From Ferdinandcohnia salidurans (GTDB taxonomy: Bacteria; Bacillota; Bacilli; Bacillales; Bacillaceae_L): 64,000 nucleotides of DNA. The notes beneath the pieces are model-generated. The model saw only the letters and a program-made list of their open reading frames with translations, ran no database searches and was not told the DNA's origin. This document shows positions 7,733-16,539 of this stretch, piece by piece (within the stretch, counting starts at the first letter, position 1; every line of letters begins with the position of its first letter). Location of the stretch: positions 124,001-188,000 of the forward strand of contig NZ_JBHUEK010000007.1 of NCBI RefSeq assembly GCF_042680725.1. Reading direction: 5' to 3'. The position numbers were made by a program, and so were the translations under genes.

Positions 7733-8710
7733 ATGGCGCAAATGACAATGATTCAAGCAATCACTGATGCGTTACGCACAGAATTAAAGAATAACCCAGA
7801 TGTCTTAGTTTTCGGTGAAGACGTTGGAGTTAACGGCGGTGTGTTCCGTGCTACTGAAGGTCTTCAGGCTGAATTCGGTGAAGATCGCGTGTTTGATACT
7901 CCACTAGCTGAATCAGGTATTGGTGGTCTTGCTGTTGGTCTAAGCTTACAAGGCTACCGTCCGGTTCCAGAAATCCAGTTCTTTGGATTTGTCTATGAGG
8001 TTATTGATTCTATTAGTGGTCAATTAGCTCGTATGCGCTATCGTTCAGGTGGTCGTTACACTGCTCCAGTAACGATTCGTTCACCATTTGGTGGCGGTGT
8101 ACATACACCAGAACTACACGCAGATAGCTTAGAAGGTTTAATGGCACAGCAACCTGGTCTTAAGGTTGTTATTCCTTCAACACCTTATGATGCAAAAGGA
8201 CTATTAATTTCCGCAATTCGCGATAACGACCCTGTTGTCTTCCTTGAGCATATGAAGCTTTATCGTTCATTCCGCCAGGAGGTTCCGGAGGGTGAATATA
8301 CAATTGAACTTGGAAAAGCAGAAGTTAAGCGCGAAGGTACAGACATCACTATGATTTCATATGGTGCGATGGTGCATGAGTGCTTGAAAGCTGCAACTGA
8401 GTTAGAAAAAGAAGGCATTTCTGCAGAAGTTATTGACTTACGTACAGTTAGCCCATTAGATATTCCAACAATCATTAGTTCTGTTGAAAAAACGGGACGA
8501 GCTATCGTTGTTCAAGAGGCACAAAAACAAGCTGGAATTGCAGCTAACGTTGTTGCTGAAATCAACGATCGTGCAATCTTAAGTTTAGAAGCTCCAGTAT
8601 TACGAGTAGCTGCAGCTGATACAGTATATCCATTCTCTCAAGCAGAATCAGTTTGGTTACCAAACTTCAAGGATGTAATTGAAACTGCAAAGAAAGTATT
8701 GAACTTCTAA
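7733..8710 (+). CDS. pdhB: Pyruvate dehydrogenase E1 component, beta subunit
   Basis: Beta subunit of the heterotetrameric E1. It supplies the Glu that activates the thiamine ring (Glu29 in VFGEDVG) and the C-terminal transketolase domain. At 325 aa it has the family length. AAGGAG in the end of pdhA serves as ribosome binding site, and the genes are 3 nt apart, so translational coupling is likely. A 148-nt gap with an inverted repeat separates it from pdhC, an interruption also seen in B. subtilis, where pdhC has separate transcript starts. Confidence 0.98.
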   Translation: MAQMTMIQAITDALRTELKNNPDVLVFGEDVGVNGGVFRATEGLQAEFGEDRVFDTPLAESGIGGLAVGLSLQGYRPVPEIQFFGFVYEVIDSISGQLARMRYRSGGRYTAPVTIRSPFGGGVHTPELHADSLEGLMAQQPGLKVVIPSTPYDAKGLLISAIRDNDPVVFLEHMKLYRSFRQEVPEGEYTIELGKAEVKREGTDITMISYGAMVHECLKAATELEKEGISAEVIDLRTVSPLDIPTIISSVEKTGRAIVVQEAQKQAGIAANVVAEINDRAILSLEAPVLRVAAADTVYPFSQAESVWLPNFKDVIETAKKVLNF

Positions 8711-8761
8711 TATAACTAATCAATCGAGGATTAACTATCCTTATCGGAATAAATAAGCCTG

Positions 8762-8826
8762 TGGCGTATGAGAGTTCAACTAGATAAGAGGTTCAACAAA
8801 GTAGACATGCGCCAAGGCATCTTTGA
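8762..8826 (+). repeat. Hairpin between pdhB and pdhC, possible repeat relic
   Basis: TGGCGTATG (8762-8770) pairs with CATGCGCCA (8806-8814), 8 of 9 plus one G-T pair. The loop carries two direct GTTCAAC copies (8774-8780 and 8791-8797). The right arm plus GCCAAGGCATCTTTGA resembles the GCCAAGGCGCATTTGA end of the repeats before ylaH and rsmH. It could act as an intercistronic stabiliser or be a degraded repeat. Confidence 0.4.
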
Positions 8827-8858
8827 CAAGAAACTAACAATTTTAGGAGGCGAAAACC

Positions 8859-10157
8859 GTGGCATTTGAATTTAAGTTGCCAGATATCGGTGAAGGTATC
8901 CATGAAGGTGAAATCGTAAAATGGTTTGTAAAACCAGGCGATGAAGTAAATGAGGACGATGTTCTATGTGAGGTCCAAAATGATAAAGCAGTAGTAGAAA
9001 TCCCTTCTCCTGTTAAAGGGAAAGTACTTGAAGTACTTGTAGAAGAAGGAACTGTTGCAATTGTAGGTGATACACTAATTAAGTTTGATGCTCCTGGATA
9101 TGAGGACCTTAAATTTAAAGGCGATGAATCTGACGAAGCTCCTAAACAAGAAGAAGCTCAGGAAGAACAACCAGCTGCGGCTGCTTCAGAAGCAACAGCA
9201 CCTGCTGCAGACGTTGATGAAAATCGTCGTATCATTGCTATGCCTTCTGTTCGTAAATATGCACGAGAAAAAGGAATTGACATTAAAAAGGTTGCAGGAA
9301 GTGGCGAAAATGGTAGAATAATGAAGTCGGATATTGATGCGTTCACTTCTGGCGGTGCACCTGTTGCTACAGAAACACCTGCAGCTGAAGCTCCAAAAGC
9401 AGCAGCGGCAGAAGCAGCGACAGCTCCTGCAAAACAACCAATTCCTGCGGGCGAATACCCTGAAACTCGTGAAAAGATGAGTGGAATTCGTAAAGCAATC
9501 GCTAAAGCGATGGTTAACTCAAAACATACAGCTCCACACGTTACATTAATGGACGAAGTAGATGTGACAGAGTTGGTTGCACACCGTAAGAAATTTAAGG
9601 CTGTTGCAGCTGAAAAAGGTATTAAATTAACGTACCTACCATATATCGTAAAAGCTTTAACTGCAGCATTACGTGATTTCCCTGCGTTAAATACATCACT
9701 TGATGATGCAACTAGCGAAATTATTCATAAGCACTACTTCAATATTGGTATTGCTGCTGATACAGAAAAAGGTCTTCTTGTTCCTGTTGTTAAAGATGCG
9801 GATCGTAAGTCAATTTTCTCTATCTCTAATGAAATCAATGAATTAGCTGGAAAAGCTCGTGATGGCAAGTTAGCTCCTAATGAAATGAAAGGTGCATCAT
9901 GTACTATCAGTAACATTGGTTCAGCTGGTGGACAATGGTTCACTCCTGTTATTAACCACCCAGAAGTTGCTATCTTAGGAGTAGGCCGAATTGCAGAGAA
10001 GCCTGTTGTTAAAAATGGTGAAATTGTTGTAGCTCCAGTCCTTGCTTTATCATTAAGCTTTGACCACCGTATGATTGATGGTGCTACTGCACAGAACGCA
10101 CTCAACCAAATCAAACGTTTGTTAAATGATCCACAATTATTATTAATGGAGGCGTAA
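8859..10157 (+). CDS. pdhC: Pyruvate dehydrogenase E2, dihydrolipoyl acetyltransferase
   Basis: Core of the PDH complex. Domain order: lipoyl domain (residues 1-80, lipoylated Lys43 in NDKAVVE), an Ala/Pro/Glu-rich linker, peripheral-subunit-binding domain (about 126-162, MPSVRKYAREKGID), a second Ala/Pro linker, and the catalytic acetyltransferase domain with HRMIDG (His403, Asp407). There is one lipoyl domain and 432 aa in total, typical for Bacillus. The start is GTG behind AGGAGG. It is followed 6 nt later by pdhD. Confidence 0.98.
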   Translation: MAFEFKLPDIGEGIHEGEIVKWFVKPGDEVNEDDVLCEVQNDKAVVEIPSPVKGKVLEVLVEEGTVAIVGDTLIKFDAPGYEDLKFKGDESDEAPKQEEAQEEQPAAAASEATAPAADVDENRRIIAMPSVRKYAREKGIDIKKVAGSGENGRIMKSDIDAFTSGGAPVATETPAAEAPKAAAAEAATAPAKQPIPAGEYPETREKMSGIRKAIAKAMVNSKHTAPHVTLMDEVDVTELVAHRKKFKAVAAEKGIKLTYLPYIVKALTAALRDFPALNTSLDDATSEIIHKHYFNIGIAADTEKGLLVPVVKDADRKSIFSISNEINELAGKARDGKLAPNEMKGASCTISNIGSAGGQWFTPVINHPEVAILGVGRIAEKPVVKNGEIVVAPVLALSLSFDHRMIDGATAQNALNQIKRLLNDPQLLLMEA

Positions 10158-10163
10158 TACAAC

Positions 10164-11573
10164 ATGGTAGTAGGAGATTTCCCAATTGAAACAGACACAA
10201 TAGTTATTGGTGCTGGACCTGGTGGATATGTTGCAGCGATTCGTGCAGCACAACTAGGACAAAAAGTTACGATTGTAGAGAGAGACACTGTTGGTGGTGT
10301 TTGTCTTAACGTTGGATGTATCCCTTCTAAGGCGCTAATCTCCGCTGGACACCGTTATGAAACAGCTAAGAATTCTGAATCAATGGGAATCAAAGCTGAA
10401 AATGTAACACTTGATTTTTCAAAAGTTCAAGCTTTTAAAGATAGTGTTGTTAAGAAATTAACTGGTGGAGTTGCAGGACTATTAAAAGGTAATAAGGTTG
10501 AAGTTGTACAAGGGGAAGCATATTTCGTAGATGCAAACTCTTTACGTGTTATGAGTGAAAACTCTGCACAAACTTACAATTTCAAAAATGCAATTATTGC
10601 TACAGGTTCTCGTCCAATCGAAATACCATCTTTTAAATATTCAAAACGCGTTCTTGATTCAACTGGCGCACTTGGACTTAAGGAAGTACCAGAAAAAATC
10701 GTCGTAATCGGCGGTGGTGTAATTGGTATTGAACTTGGTGGTGCTTATGCAAACTTTGGATCACAAGTAACAATTCTAGAGGGAGCAGATGACATCCTTC
10801 TTGGTTTTGAAAAGCAAATGACTTCTATTGTTAAAAAGAACCTTAAGAAAAAAGGTGCGGAAATAATTACGAAGGCTCTTGCTAAAGGTGTAGAAGAGAC
10901 TGAAAATGGTGTAACAGTAAAGTATGAAGCAAAAGGCGAAGAACATTCAATTGACGCAGACTATGTATTCGTAATGGTAGGTCGTCGTGCTAATACTGAT
11001 GAGCTTGGTTTAGAGCTTGCTGGTGTTAAAATGAATGAAAGAGGCGTAATTGAAATCGATAAACAATGCCGTACAAGTGTAAGTAATATCTACGCAATCG
11101 GTGATATTGTTCCTGGACCTCAATTAGCACATAAAGCTTCATATGAAGGTAAAATTGCAGCAGAAGCAATTGCTGGTGAGCCATCAGAAATTGACTACTT
11201 AGGCATTCCTGCTGTTGTATTCTCTGAACCTGAACTAGCTACAGTTGGATACAATGAGCAACAAGCAAAAGACGAAGGAATTGAAGTTGTAGCAGCTAAA
11301 TTCCCATATGCTGCAAATGGTCGTGCGCTAGCACTTGAGGCTACTGACGGTTTTGTAAAGTTAATTACTCGTAAAGAGGATGGACTACTAATCGGTGCTC
11401 AGGTAGCTGGTGAAAGTGCATCAGATATTATTTCTGAATTAGGCCTTGCAGTTGAAGCTGGTATGACAGCTGAAGATATCGCAATGACAATTCATGCTCA
11501 CCCAACTCTAGGTGAAATTACAATGGAAGCAGCAGAAGTTGCTTTAGGATCTCCAATTCATATTGTGAAATAA
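10164..11573 (+). CDS. pdhD: Dihydrolipoyl dehydrogenase (E3) of the PDH complex
   Basis: FAD- and NAD-dependent enzyme that reoxidises lipoamide. The FAD motif GAGPGG (residues 16-21) is followed by the redox-active pair Cys47/Cys52 in GGVCLNVGCIPSK. The NAD motif GGGVIG and the C-terminal HAHPTLGE with the catalytic His (444-451) are present. At 469 aa it is full length. It is the last gene of pdhABCD and ends in a strong terminator. In Bacillus the same E3 is thought to serve other 2-oxo acid dehydrogenases too. Confidence 0.98.
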   Translation: MVVGDFPIETDTIVIGAGPGGYVAAIRAAQLGQKVTIVERDTVGGVCLNVGCIPSKALISAGHRYETAKNSESMGIKAENVTLDFSKVQAFKDSVVKKLTGGVAGLLKGNKVEVVQGEAYFVDANSLRVMSENSAQTYNFKNAIIATGSRPIEIPSFKYSKRVLDSTGALGLKEVPEKIVVIGGGVIGIELGGAYANFGSQVTILEGADDILLGFEKQMTSIVKKNLKKKGAEIITKALAKGVEETENGVTVKYEAKGEEHSIDADYVFVMVGRRANTDELGLELAGVKMNERGVIEIDKQCRTSVSNIYAIGDIVPGPQLAHKASYEGKIAAEAIAGEPSEIDYLGIPAVVFSEPELATVGYNEQQAKDEGIEVVAAKFPYAANGRALALEATDGFVKLITRKEDGLLIGAQVAGESASDIISELGLAVEAGMTAEDIAMTIHAHPTLGEITMEAAEVALGSPIHIVK

Positions 11574-11582
11574 TAAATGTAA

Positions 11583-11616
11583 AAAAATCGCTCCGAATCC
11601 GGGGCGATTTTTTTTA
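11583..11616. terminator. Bidirectional terminator after pdhD and the small lipoprotein gene
   Basis: Stem AAATCGCTCCG/CGGGGCGATTT (11585-11595 and 11600-11610, one G-T pair), with eight T on the plus side and a run of A, giving T on the minus transcript, on the other. It serves the convergent genes pdhD and 11618-11998. Confidence 0.88.
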
Positions 11617-11617
11617 C

Positions 11618-11998
11618 TCATTTTTTTGAACTTGTTGAAGTCGACAAGACGTTTTCAAGGGGAATGATAATTTCTTCTTTGTCGACATTCCCTTCAATTT
11701 TTTCAAGGACTTTATCTTGTTCAATAATTAATAAAGAAGGATATTCTTCAACCTTATACTTCGTATACAATCTATTATCTTCAGAAGAAACAACCTTCAT
11801 ATTTGCGATTTCAGTTGGGAATTTATTTCTAAGCTCCAGTAAGGCATCATAATAATTACTTTCATTGTGAAGATTATCTTCATCGGAAAAAAAAATGATT
11901 TGTTTTTCTTCGGTTTCTGGCAATGTAGGCTGCGTTTGGTATGAAGAACATGAGGAAAGAAAAATAAAAGAAAGTATGATTAGGGTAAATGCTTTCAT
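11618..11998 (-). CDS. Small lipoprotein at the slp position
   Basis: Exported lipoprotein of 126 aa. The signal peptide is MKAFTLIILSFIFLSSC with lipobox LSSC. The mature part starts with a Ser/Thr/Pro-rich linker. Its predicted pattern IIFFSDED, MKVVSSEDNRLYTKYKVEEYPSLLIIE resembles a thioredoxin-like fold (a YPSL turn in the cis-Pro position) but has no CXXC, so redox activity is unlikely. In B. subtilis the small peptidoglycan-associated lipoprotein gene slp follows pdhD; the location agrees, but I cannot confirm sequence homology. I chose ATG 11998 over GTG 12010 because GGAAGAG abuts the latter. Confidence 0.75.
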   Translation of the reverse strand: MKAFTLIILSFIFLSSCSSYQTQPTLPETEEKQIIFFSDEDNLHNESNYYDALLELRNKFPTEIANMKVVSSEDNRLYTKYKVEEYPSLLIIEQDKVLEKIEGNVDKEEIIIPLENVLSTSTSSKK

Positions 11999-12263
11999 TT
12001 TGTTAATCACTCTTCCATAAAATAGTCAAAAGTATAGGTCTTTACTTCTAAATTTGTATAATACAAAACACCTATTTTTCAATTTAAATTCATTTTATCA
12101 TGTATTCATAAAATTCTTTCCAATGTCATCGATTTGTTACATAAATGAAAAATACTACCATATTTCTGTGCATATTAATTAATATAGTAAAAAGAAATTC
12201 ATAGAGACAAGCATGCGCACGAGGTCTTAGTTCCTTTATTGCTGATAAAAGGGGAGTTTCTTC

Positions 12264-12503
12264 ATGAAGGTATATGTAATTGGATTAATCCAGGTATTAA
12301 TATGGAGTACATTTTCTTTAGTTACATGGTTATCACGTTCTGATAGTCTTTTTGCGAAAGGTATTTTATTGGGGATCTTTTGTTATCTTGCTTTTTTAAT
12401 CGCTAACAAAATTGGACTAACACGAAAGAGTTCCTTCTTGATTACGGCCATTTCGTTTTTATTTTTTTTCTCATTTGAAAAAGTTTTTTGGGCGTTTACA
12501 TAG
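12264..12503 (+). CDS. Small membrane protein, unknown function
   Basis: A 79-aa hydrophobic protein with two to three predicted membrane segments (about residues 4-22, 31-48 and 57-76) and short charged loops (RSD, NKIGLTRKS). The start is ATG with AAAAGGGGAG 8-12 nt upstream, and a terminator follows, so it is very likely a real single-gene unit. I do not recognise the family. Confidence 0.7.
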   Translation: MKVYVIGLIQVLIWSTFSLVTWLSRSDSLFAKGILLGIFCYLAFLIANKIGLTRKSSFLITAISFLFFFSFEKVFWAFT

Positions 12504-12508
12504 AAATA

Positions 12509-12537
12509 GACCACATCTTAGTGATATGGTCTTTTCT
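12509..12537 (+). terminator. Terminator after the small membrane protein gene
   Basis: Stem GACCACATC/GATATGGTC (one mismatch), loop TTAGT, then TTTTCTT. Confidence 0.75.
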
Positions 12538-12585
12538 TCCTTTATCTAGATTATTGAAGCTATAGAAAACAGATAACCTTAATGG

Positions 12586-13014
12586 TTATTTTCGTTTGTA
12601 AAAATACATGATTCTTCCGTTAAATAGATGTAATTCTCCTTCAAGCTTCTTGGCTAAAAACTTACAGAACTCATTTGCTTTTCCTTTATCGCCAGTGGTT
12701 GACACTTGTGGAAGGGTGACTTGGATATATGATTGCTCGATTGTCTCACCGTTTTCACCTTCAAGCTCCTCTTGGCCAACGCCCACTACGATCGCATTAT
12801 ATTTTTGATGATCGGATTTTAAATAAAACCAATTAAGTTCTTGGTTCATCTCTTTAATGTGGTATGGAAAGGCAGCATTGTCGTAATCCCAATCTAGCTG
12901 TTGTCCCGTTTTACTTGTAATTTCCTTGTAATAGCTAAAGAGATCTTTTACAACATCTAGTGATACACTGTGTGTGTTTGATGCAGGAACAAGCTTTATG
13001 AATGCGTTTTCCAA
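12586..13014 (-). CDS. DUF1885 family protein
   Basis: Conserved Bacillaceae protein of about 142 aa resembling DUF1885. A structure from Geobacillus stearothermophilus is known, but the function is not. The sequence begins MENAFIKLVPASNTHSVSLD. It has no signal peptide or membrane segment and looks like a compact cytosolic alpha/beta protein. I use the TTG at 13014, which has AGGAG 7 nt upstream; the open frame extends 42 codons further without a ribosome binding site. A weak hairpin near 12570-12595 overlaps its stop codon. Confidence 0.8.
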   Translation of the reverse strand: MENAFIKLVPASNTHSVSLDVVKDLFSYYKEITSKTGQQLDWDYDNAAFPYHIKEMNQELNWFYLKSDHQKYNAIVVGVGQEELEGENGETIEQSYIQVTLPQVSTTGDKGKANEFCKFLAKKLEGELHLFNGRIMYFYKRK

Positions 13015-13190
13015 ACTCTTCACTCCTACTCTAGATTGATTAATTATGTATGTTTCTATCTCTACTACTATTCTAGCATTTAATGGGTAATACTTACAAC
13101 TTTGTGTTGTATGACGTGAATATACATCGTAATTCGACAAGTATGATAAAAAATAACTGAAAATATTTTAAAATGTTATACAATTAACTA

Positions 13191-13219
13191 TTGACGAACC
13201 AATTGTGACATACTATTAT
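13191..13219 (+). promoter_or_regulatory. SigA promoter of SR1
   Basis: TTGACG (13191-13196), 17-nt spacer, TATTAT (13214-13219). The predicted start is near 13226, giving an RNA of about 230 nt to the terminator, close to the roughly 205 nt of B. subtilis SR1. Confidence 0.8.
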
Positions 13220-13233
13220 ATAAATAACATAAC

Positions 13234-13247
13234 ATAAAACGTTTTCA
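13234..13247 (+). promoter_or_regulatory. cre-like CcpA site at the SR1 start
   Basis: ATAAAACGTTTTCA matches 12 of 14 positions of the cre consensus TGWAARCGYTWNCA and lies about 8 nt after the predicted start of SR1, a position suited to repression. Carbon-source control of SR1 is known in B. subtilis. Confidence 0.5.
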
Positions 13248-13289
13248 AATGAAGTTTAAGAATCTACTTTTCGAAAGGGGCTTTGAATA

Positions 13290-13406
13290 ATGGGTACAAT
13301 CATCTGTCAAACATGTAGTGAAACAATTGAACATTTTGAGTATGAGAAGGTTACAACACTTTATTCAACATGCGACCATTGCGATTGCAATCACGAAGAG
13401 AAATAA
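13290..13406 (+). CDS. SR1P peptide (GapA-binding)
   Basis: A 38-aa peptide encoded inside SR1. It reads MGTIICQTCSETIEHFEYEK and ends with a Cys pair region STCDHCDCNHEEK. The two CXXC/CXC clusters suggest metal binding. The start is ATG with AAAGGGG 9 nt upstream. In B. subtilis SR1P binds glyceraldehyde-3-phosphate dehydrogenase GapA and promotes its interaction with RNase J1. This ORF is below the length of most automatic gene calls. Confidence 0.9.
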   Translation: MGTIICQTCSETIEHFEYEKVTTLYSTCDHCDCNHEEK

Positions 13407-13420
13407 CTTTATAAATAATT

Positions 13421-13455
13421 AAAAGCATGCAATAAAATTTGCATGCTTCTTTTTC
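13421..13455. terminator. Terminator of SR1, shared with speA
   Basis: Stem AAGCATGCA/TGCATGCTT (13423-13431 and 13440-13448) followed by CTTTTT. A-rich DNA on the left makes it usable for the convergent speA too. Confidence 0.88.
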
Positions 13456-13462
13456 GTCTTTA

Positions 13463-14935
13463 TTATTTAATGGCTTTGTGTTCTTTGATCACTCTCAAGT
13501 ATTTTAATTCATAATCCTCTGGTCCTTGGACCGGGAGACCTGCTTCAATATTGGTTTGAATATAGGTTAAGTTCTCCTCAGTAATAATTTCTCCAGGGAT
13601 AAAAATTGGGATGCCTGGTGGATACACCATGATAAACTCAGCAATTACTCTGCCAGCGGATTCTTCAAATGGAACAACTTCTGTTTCAGAATAAAATGCA
13701 TCCCGAGGTGATAAAGCAAGTACTGGGATATCTGGAAGTAAAACTTCTGGTACAATTCTAGATTCTGAAAGATGTGAAACTTCTTCAGATAAATTCGCAA
13801 GTGCAGCAATTAGTAATTCAGCTTCTTTCTTCGTATCACCAGGTGTTACGATACAAAGAATGTTGTAGAGGTCGGACATTTCCACTTCGATATTGTATTT
13901 TTCACGAAGCCAAACTTCTGCATCAGAACCTGTAATTCCAAGATCTTTTACAGAAATTATTAATTTTGTTGGATCGAAGTCAAATGTAGCTTTAGAGCCT
14001 AAAATTTCACGTCCGATACATTTCAGTTTTTCTATTTCATTGATTTTGTCCCGCATATAGTTGGCTAATTGAATGGTTTTTTCAATCAGGTCATATCCTT
14101 CTGTTACTAAGCGTCTTCTCGCAACATCCAAAGATGCTAATAATAAATAAGATGTTGACGTTGTTGTGAGCATACTTAAGATCGTTTGAACCCTGTTAGC
14201 TGACACTAAGCCTTCTCTTACATTTAAAATAGAGCTTTGTGTCATTGAACCACCTAGCTTATGGACGCTTGTTGCAGCCATATCTGCACCAGCCTGCATG
14301 GCAGATAGCGGTAGCCCATCATGGAAGTGAATATGAACACCATGTGCTTCGTCAACGAGTACTGGTACTTCATAAGAATGAGCAATATCTACAATTTTCT
14401 TTAGGTCAGCAGCAACGCCGAAATAGGTTGGATTAATCACAAGTAATCCTTTTGCGTCTGGATGTTGTTCAAGTGCTTTTTTAACAGAGTCTGTGGTGAT
14501 TCCATGAGAAATTCCCAAAGTATTATCAATCTCTGGATGAATGAATATTGGGACTGCTCCGGAAAATACTATGGCCGACATAACGGACTTATGGACATTT
14601 CTAGGTACAATAATTTTGTCTCCAGGTCCACATACAGCCATGACCATTGTCATAATTGCCCCACTTGTACCTTGAACGGAAAAGAAAGTGTGATCTGCAC
14701 CAAAGGCTTTAGCTGCAAGGTCCTGAGCTTGCTTAATGATGCCTTTAGGTTGATGGAGATCATCTAAGGGTCCGATATTAATGAGATCGATTGAAAGGGC
14801 ATTGTCCCCGATAAAGTTTCGAAATTCTGGATCAATCCCAGCGCCTTTTTTATGTCCAGGTATATGGAATTGAGTTGGATTCTTTTTTGAGTGTTCAACA
14901 AGACCAGTAAATAATGGTGTTACATTTTGTGACAA
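13463..14935 (-). CDS. speA: Arginine decarboxylase (Orn/Lys/Arg decarboxylase family)
   Basis: PLP enzyme of fold type I that makes agmatine, the first step to putrescine and spermidine in Bacillus. Lys226 in TSVHKLGGS is the PLP Schiff-base residue, and Asp195 in DEAHG contacts the pyridine nitrogen. The length of 490 aa equals that of B. subtilis SpeA. The start is TTG at 14935 behind AAAGAGGTG; no earlier start is supported. It is convergent with SR1. Lysine or ornithine as substrate cannot be excluded by sequence, but synteny favours arginine. Confidence 0.94.
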   Translation of the reverse strand: MSQNVTPLFTGLVEHSKKNPTQFHIPGHKKGAGIDPEFRNFIGDNALSIDLINIGPLDDLHQPKGIIKQAQDLAAKAFGADHTFFSVQGTSGAIMTMVMAVCGPGDKIIVPRNVHKSVMSAIVFSGAVPIFIHPEIDNTLGISHGITTDSVKKALEQHPDAKGLLVINPTYFGVAADLKKIVDIAHSYEVPVLVDEAHGVHIHFHDGLPLSAMQAGADMAATSVHKLGGSMTQSSILNVREGLVSANRVQTILSMLTTTSTSYLLLASLDVARRRLVTEGYDLIEKTIQLANYMRDKINEIEKLKCIGREILGSKATFDFDPTKLIISVKDLGITGSDAEVWLREKYNIEVEMSDLYNILCIVTPGDTKKEAELLIAALANLSEEVSHLSESRIVPEVLLPDIPVLALSPRDAFYSETEVVPFEESAGRVIAEFIMVYPPGIPIFIPGEIITEENLTYIQTNIEAGLPVQGPEDYELKYLRVIKEHKAIK

Positions 14936-15226
14936 TTGATAACCACACCTCTTTATTTATATTTCAGAATAAAATTGAGTGTTTTATTCTATTTTTTTCT
15001 ACATAAAACAAATGAATTATAGCATTTCTCTTACCGTTTGCATATAAAAATATTTCTTACTTTTAAATTGTCACAACCAGTAATTATTAAACCTTTTTTG
15101 GACTGTTAAACTTTGCTTATACCTTTTACCAGATCGTTATAATTCGCGATTTAACTTTGACTAAAGGAAAAAAAGAGGAGTTTGAAGTAGTAATATCGAA
15201 AAGGATTAATGAAAGGTGGGAGTATT

Positions 15227-16186
15227 ATGAATTGGGAAACAAAGATTTCAACTTTATTAGGAATTAAGTATCCAATCATTCAAGGAGGACTTGCGTATTT
15301 AGCCTATTCGGAACTTGCAGCAGCAGTATCAAATGCAGGTGGTCTTGGTCAAATCACAGCGATGTCACTTGACACACCAGAAGATCTTCGCACTGAAATT
15401 AAAAAGGTAAAAGAACTTACAAACAAACCGTTTGGGGTTAATTATGCGATTGGACAACATGGAAGACCGTTCTCGGACATGCTTGAAGTGGCAATTGAGG
15501 AAGAAGTTCCTGTTATCACAATGACTGGCGGAAATCCTGCTCCTATTTTTGATCAATTAAAGGGAGTTAATATGAAGAAACTTGTTCTAGTTGCTGCCAG
15601 AAGACAAGCAGAAAAAGCAGAGGAGTTAGGGGCAGACGCTGTTATGGTAGTTGGTCAAGAGGGTGGTGGCCATCTTGGGAGACAGGATATTGGAACAATG
15701 GTTCTTATTCCGCAAGTTGTAGATGCAGTTTCCATTCCAGTTATCGCATCTGGTGGTATCGGTGATGGTCGAGGTTTGATGGCTGCGTTAAGCTTGGGTG
15801 CAGAAGGTATTGAAATGGGTACACGCTTTATTGCGACGAAAGAATGTGTTCATGCCCATCAAGGATATAAGGATGCATTGATTAACGGAACCGAAAATGA
15901 TACAGTCGTAATTAAACGATCACTTGGTGCGCCGGGTCGTGTCATTTCAAATGAATGGTCCTCAAAAATCCTAGAGTTGGAAGCGGCAAACAGTGGATAT
16001 GAAGGATTAAAGGCATACATAAGTGGTCAAGCTAATATGAGCTATATCTATGATGGTAAACTAGATGGAGGATTTGCTTGGGCTGGTCAAGTAATGGGGC
16101 TCATCAAGGATGAACCAACAGTCGCTGAGCTGTTTGAGCGAATGATTACTGAAGCTGAGCAAATTAGGTCTAAGTGGAGTAAATAG
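15227..16186 (+). CDS. Nitronate monooxygenase / FabK-like flavoprotein
   Basis: FMN-binding TIM-barrel protein of the 2-nitropropane dioxygenase family, 319 aa. The N-terminal PIIQGGLAY, the phosphate-binding GGIGDGRG and GTRFIAT segments, and GQEGGGHLG are typical. The family includes nitronate monooxygenases and the enoyl-ACP reductase FabK; the protein alone does not separate them, and no fatty-acid synthesis gene is adjacent. I start at ATG 15227 (AAAGGTGGG upstream) rather than ATG 15209, which overlaps that site. yktA follows after 12 nt, so they probably form an operon. This gene is not in the B. subtilis locus. Confidence 0.88.
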   Translation: MNWETKISTLLGIKYPIIQGGLAYLAYSELAAAVSNAGGLGQITAMSLDTPEDLRTEIKKVKELTNKPFGVNYAIGQHGRPFSDMLEVAIEEEVPVITMTGGNPAPIFDQLKGVNMKKLVLVAARRQAEKAEELGADAVMVVGQEGGGHLGRQDIGTMVLIPQVVDAVSIPVIASGGIGDGRGLMAALSLGAEGIEMGTRFIATKECVHAHQGYKDALINGTENDTVVIKRSLGAPGRVISNEWSSKILELEAANSGYEGLKAYISGQANMSYIYDGKLDGGFAWAGQVMGLIKDEPTVAELFERMITEAEQIRSKWSK

Positions 16187-16198
16187 AGGTGAAGTCGT

Positions 16199-16462
16199 TT
16201 GGATTATCAATACCCGATTTCATATGAATGGAGCACAGACGAGGTAGTCGATGTGATTGCCTTTTTTGAATGTGTTGAAAGGGCATATGAGAAGGGAATC
16301 CCAAGGGAAAAAATGATGCAGGCTTATAAACGCTTTAAAGAAATTGTCCCAAGCAAAGCAGAAGAAAAACAAGTTTGTGGAGAATTTGAAGAAACAAGCG
16401 GGTATTCTGCATACCGTGTTATTCAAAAAGCAAAAGAAAATACGGAAATAATTAAAATGTAA
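16199..16462 (+). CDS. yktA: UPF0223 protein YktA
   Basis: A conserved 87-aa helical cytosolic protein of unknown function (UPF0223). It starts with TTG at 16199, preceded by AGAGGTGA at 6-8 nt, giving the typical N-terminus MDYQYPISYEWSTDEV. It is probably cotranscribed with the upstream flavoprotein gene and convergent to yktB, with a shared terminator. Position and length match B. subtilis YktA. Confidence 0.93.
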   Translation: MDYQYPISYEWSTDEVVDVIAFFECVERAYEKGIPREKMMQAYKRFKEIVPSKAEEKQVCGEFEETSGYSAYRVIQKAKENTEIIKM

Positions 16463-16503
16463 ACAAAAAGGATGTCTTTTACAATAAGACATCCTTTTTG
16501 TTA
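16462..16503. terminator. Bidirectional terminator between yktA and yktB
   Basis: A 17-bp stem AACAAAAAGGATGTCTT with its complement (16486-16502) and a short loop. A/T-rich ends allow function on both strands. Confidence 0.85.
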
Positions 16504-16539
16504 TGTAAGCTTGTCGAAAAATGAATTCCTTTTTGAAAC

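Larger units (their letters stand above)
13226..13455 (+). ncRNA. sr1: SR1 dual-function regulatory RNA
   Basis: The transcript lies between the pdhD area and speA, exactly where SR1 lies in B. subtilis, with its own SigA promoter, an SR1P reading frame and a strong terminator. In B. subtilis SR1 base-pairs with ahrC mRNA, the activator of arginine catabolism, and codes for SR1P; it is repressed during glycolysis by CcpN and less by CcpA. Identification rests on position, the SR1P frame and signals at both ends. I did not verify the ahrC-pairing segments. Confidence 0.85.

Noticed and set aside
9085..9437. Several overlapping ORFs in the pdhC linker region
   Set aside because: Low-complexity Ala/Glu/Pro linker DNA gives open frames in other phases; no independent signals.
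9734..10288. 184-aa minus-strand ORF inside pdhC-pdhD
   Set aside because: It mirrors strong pdhC codons, has no ribosome binding site, and its product has no domain pattern.
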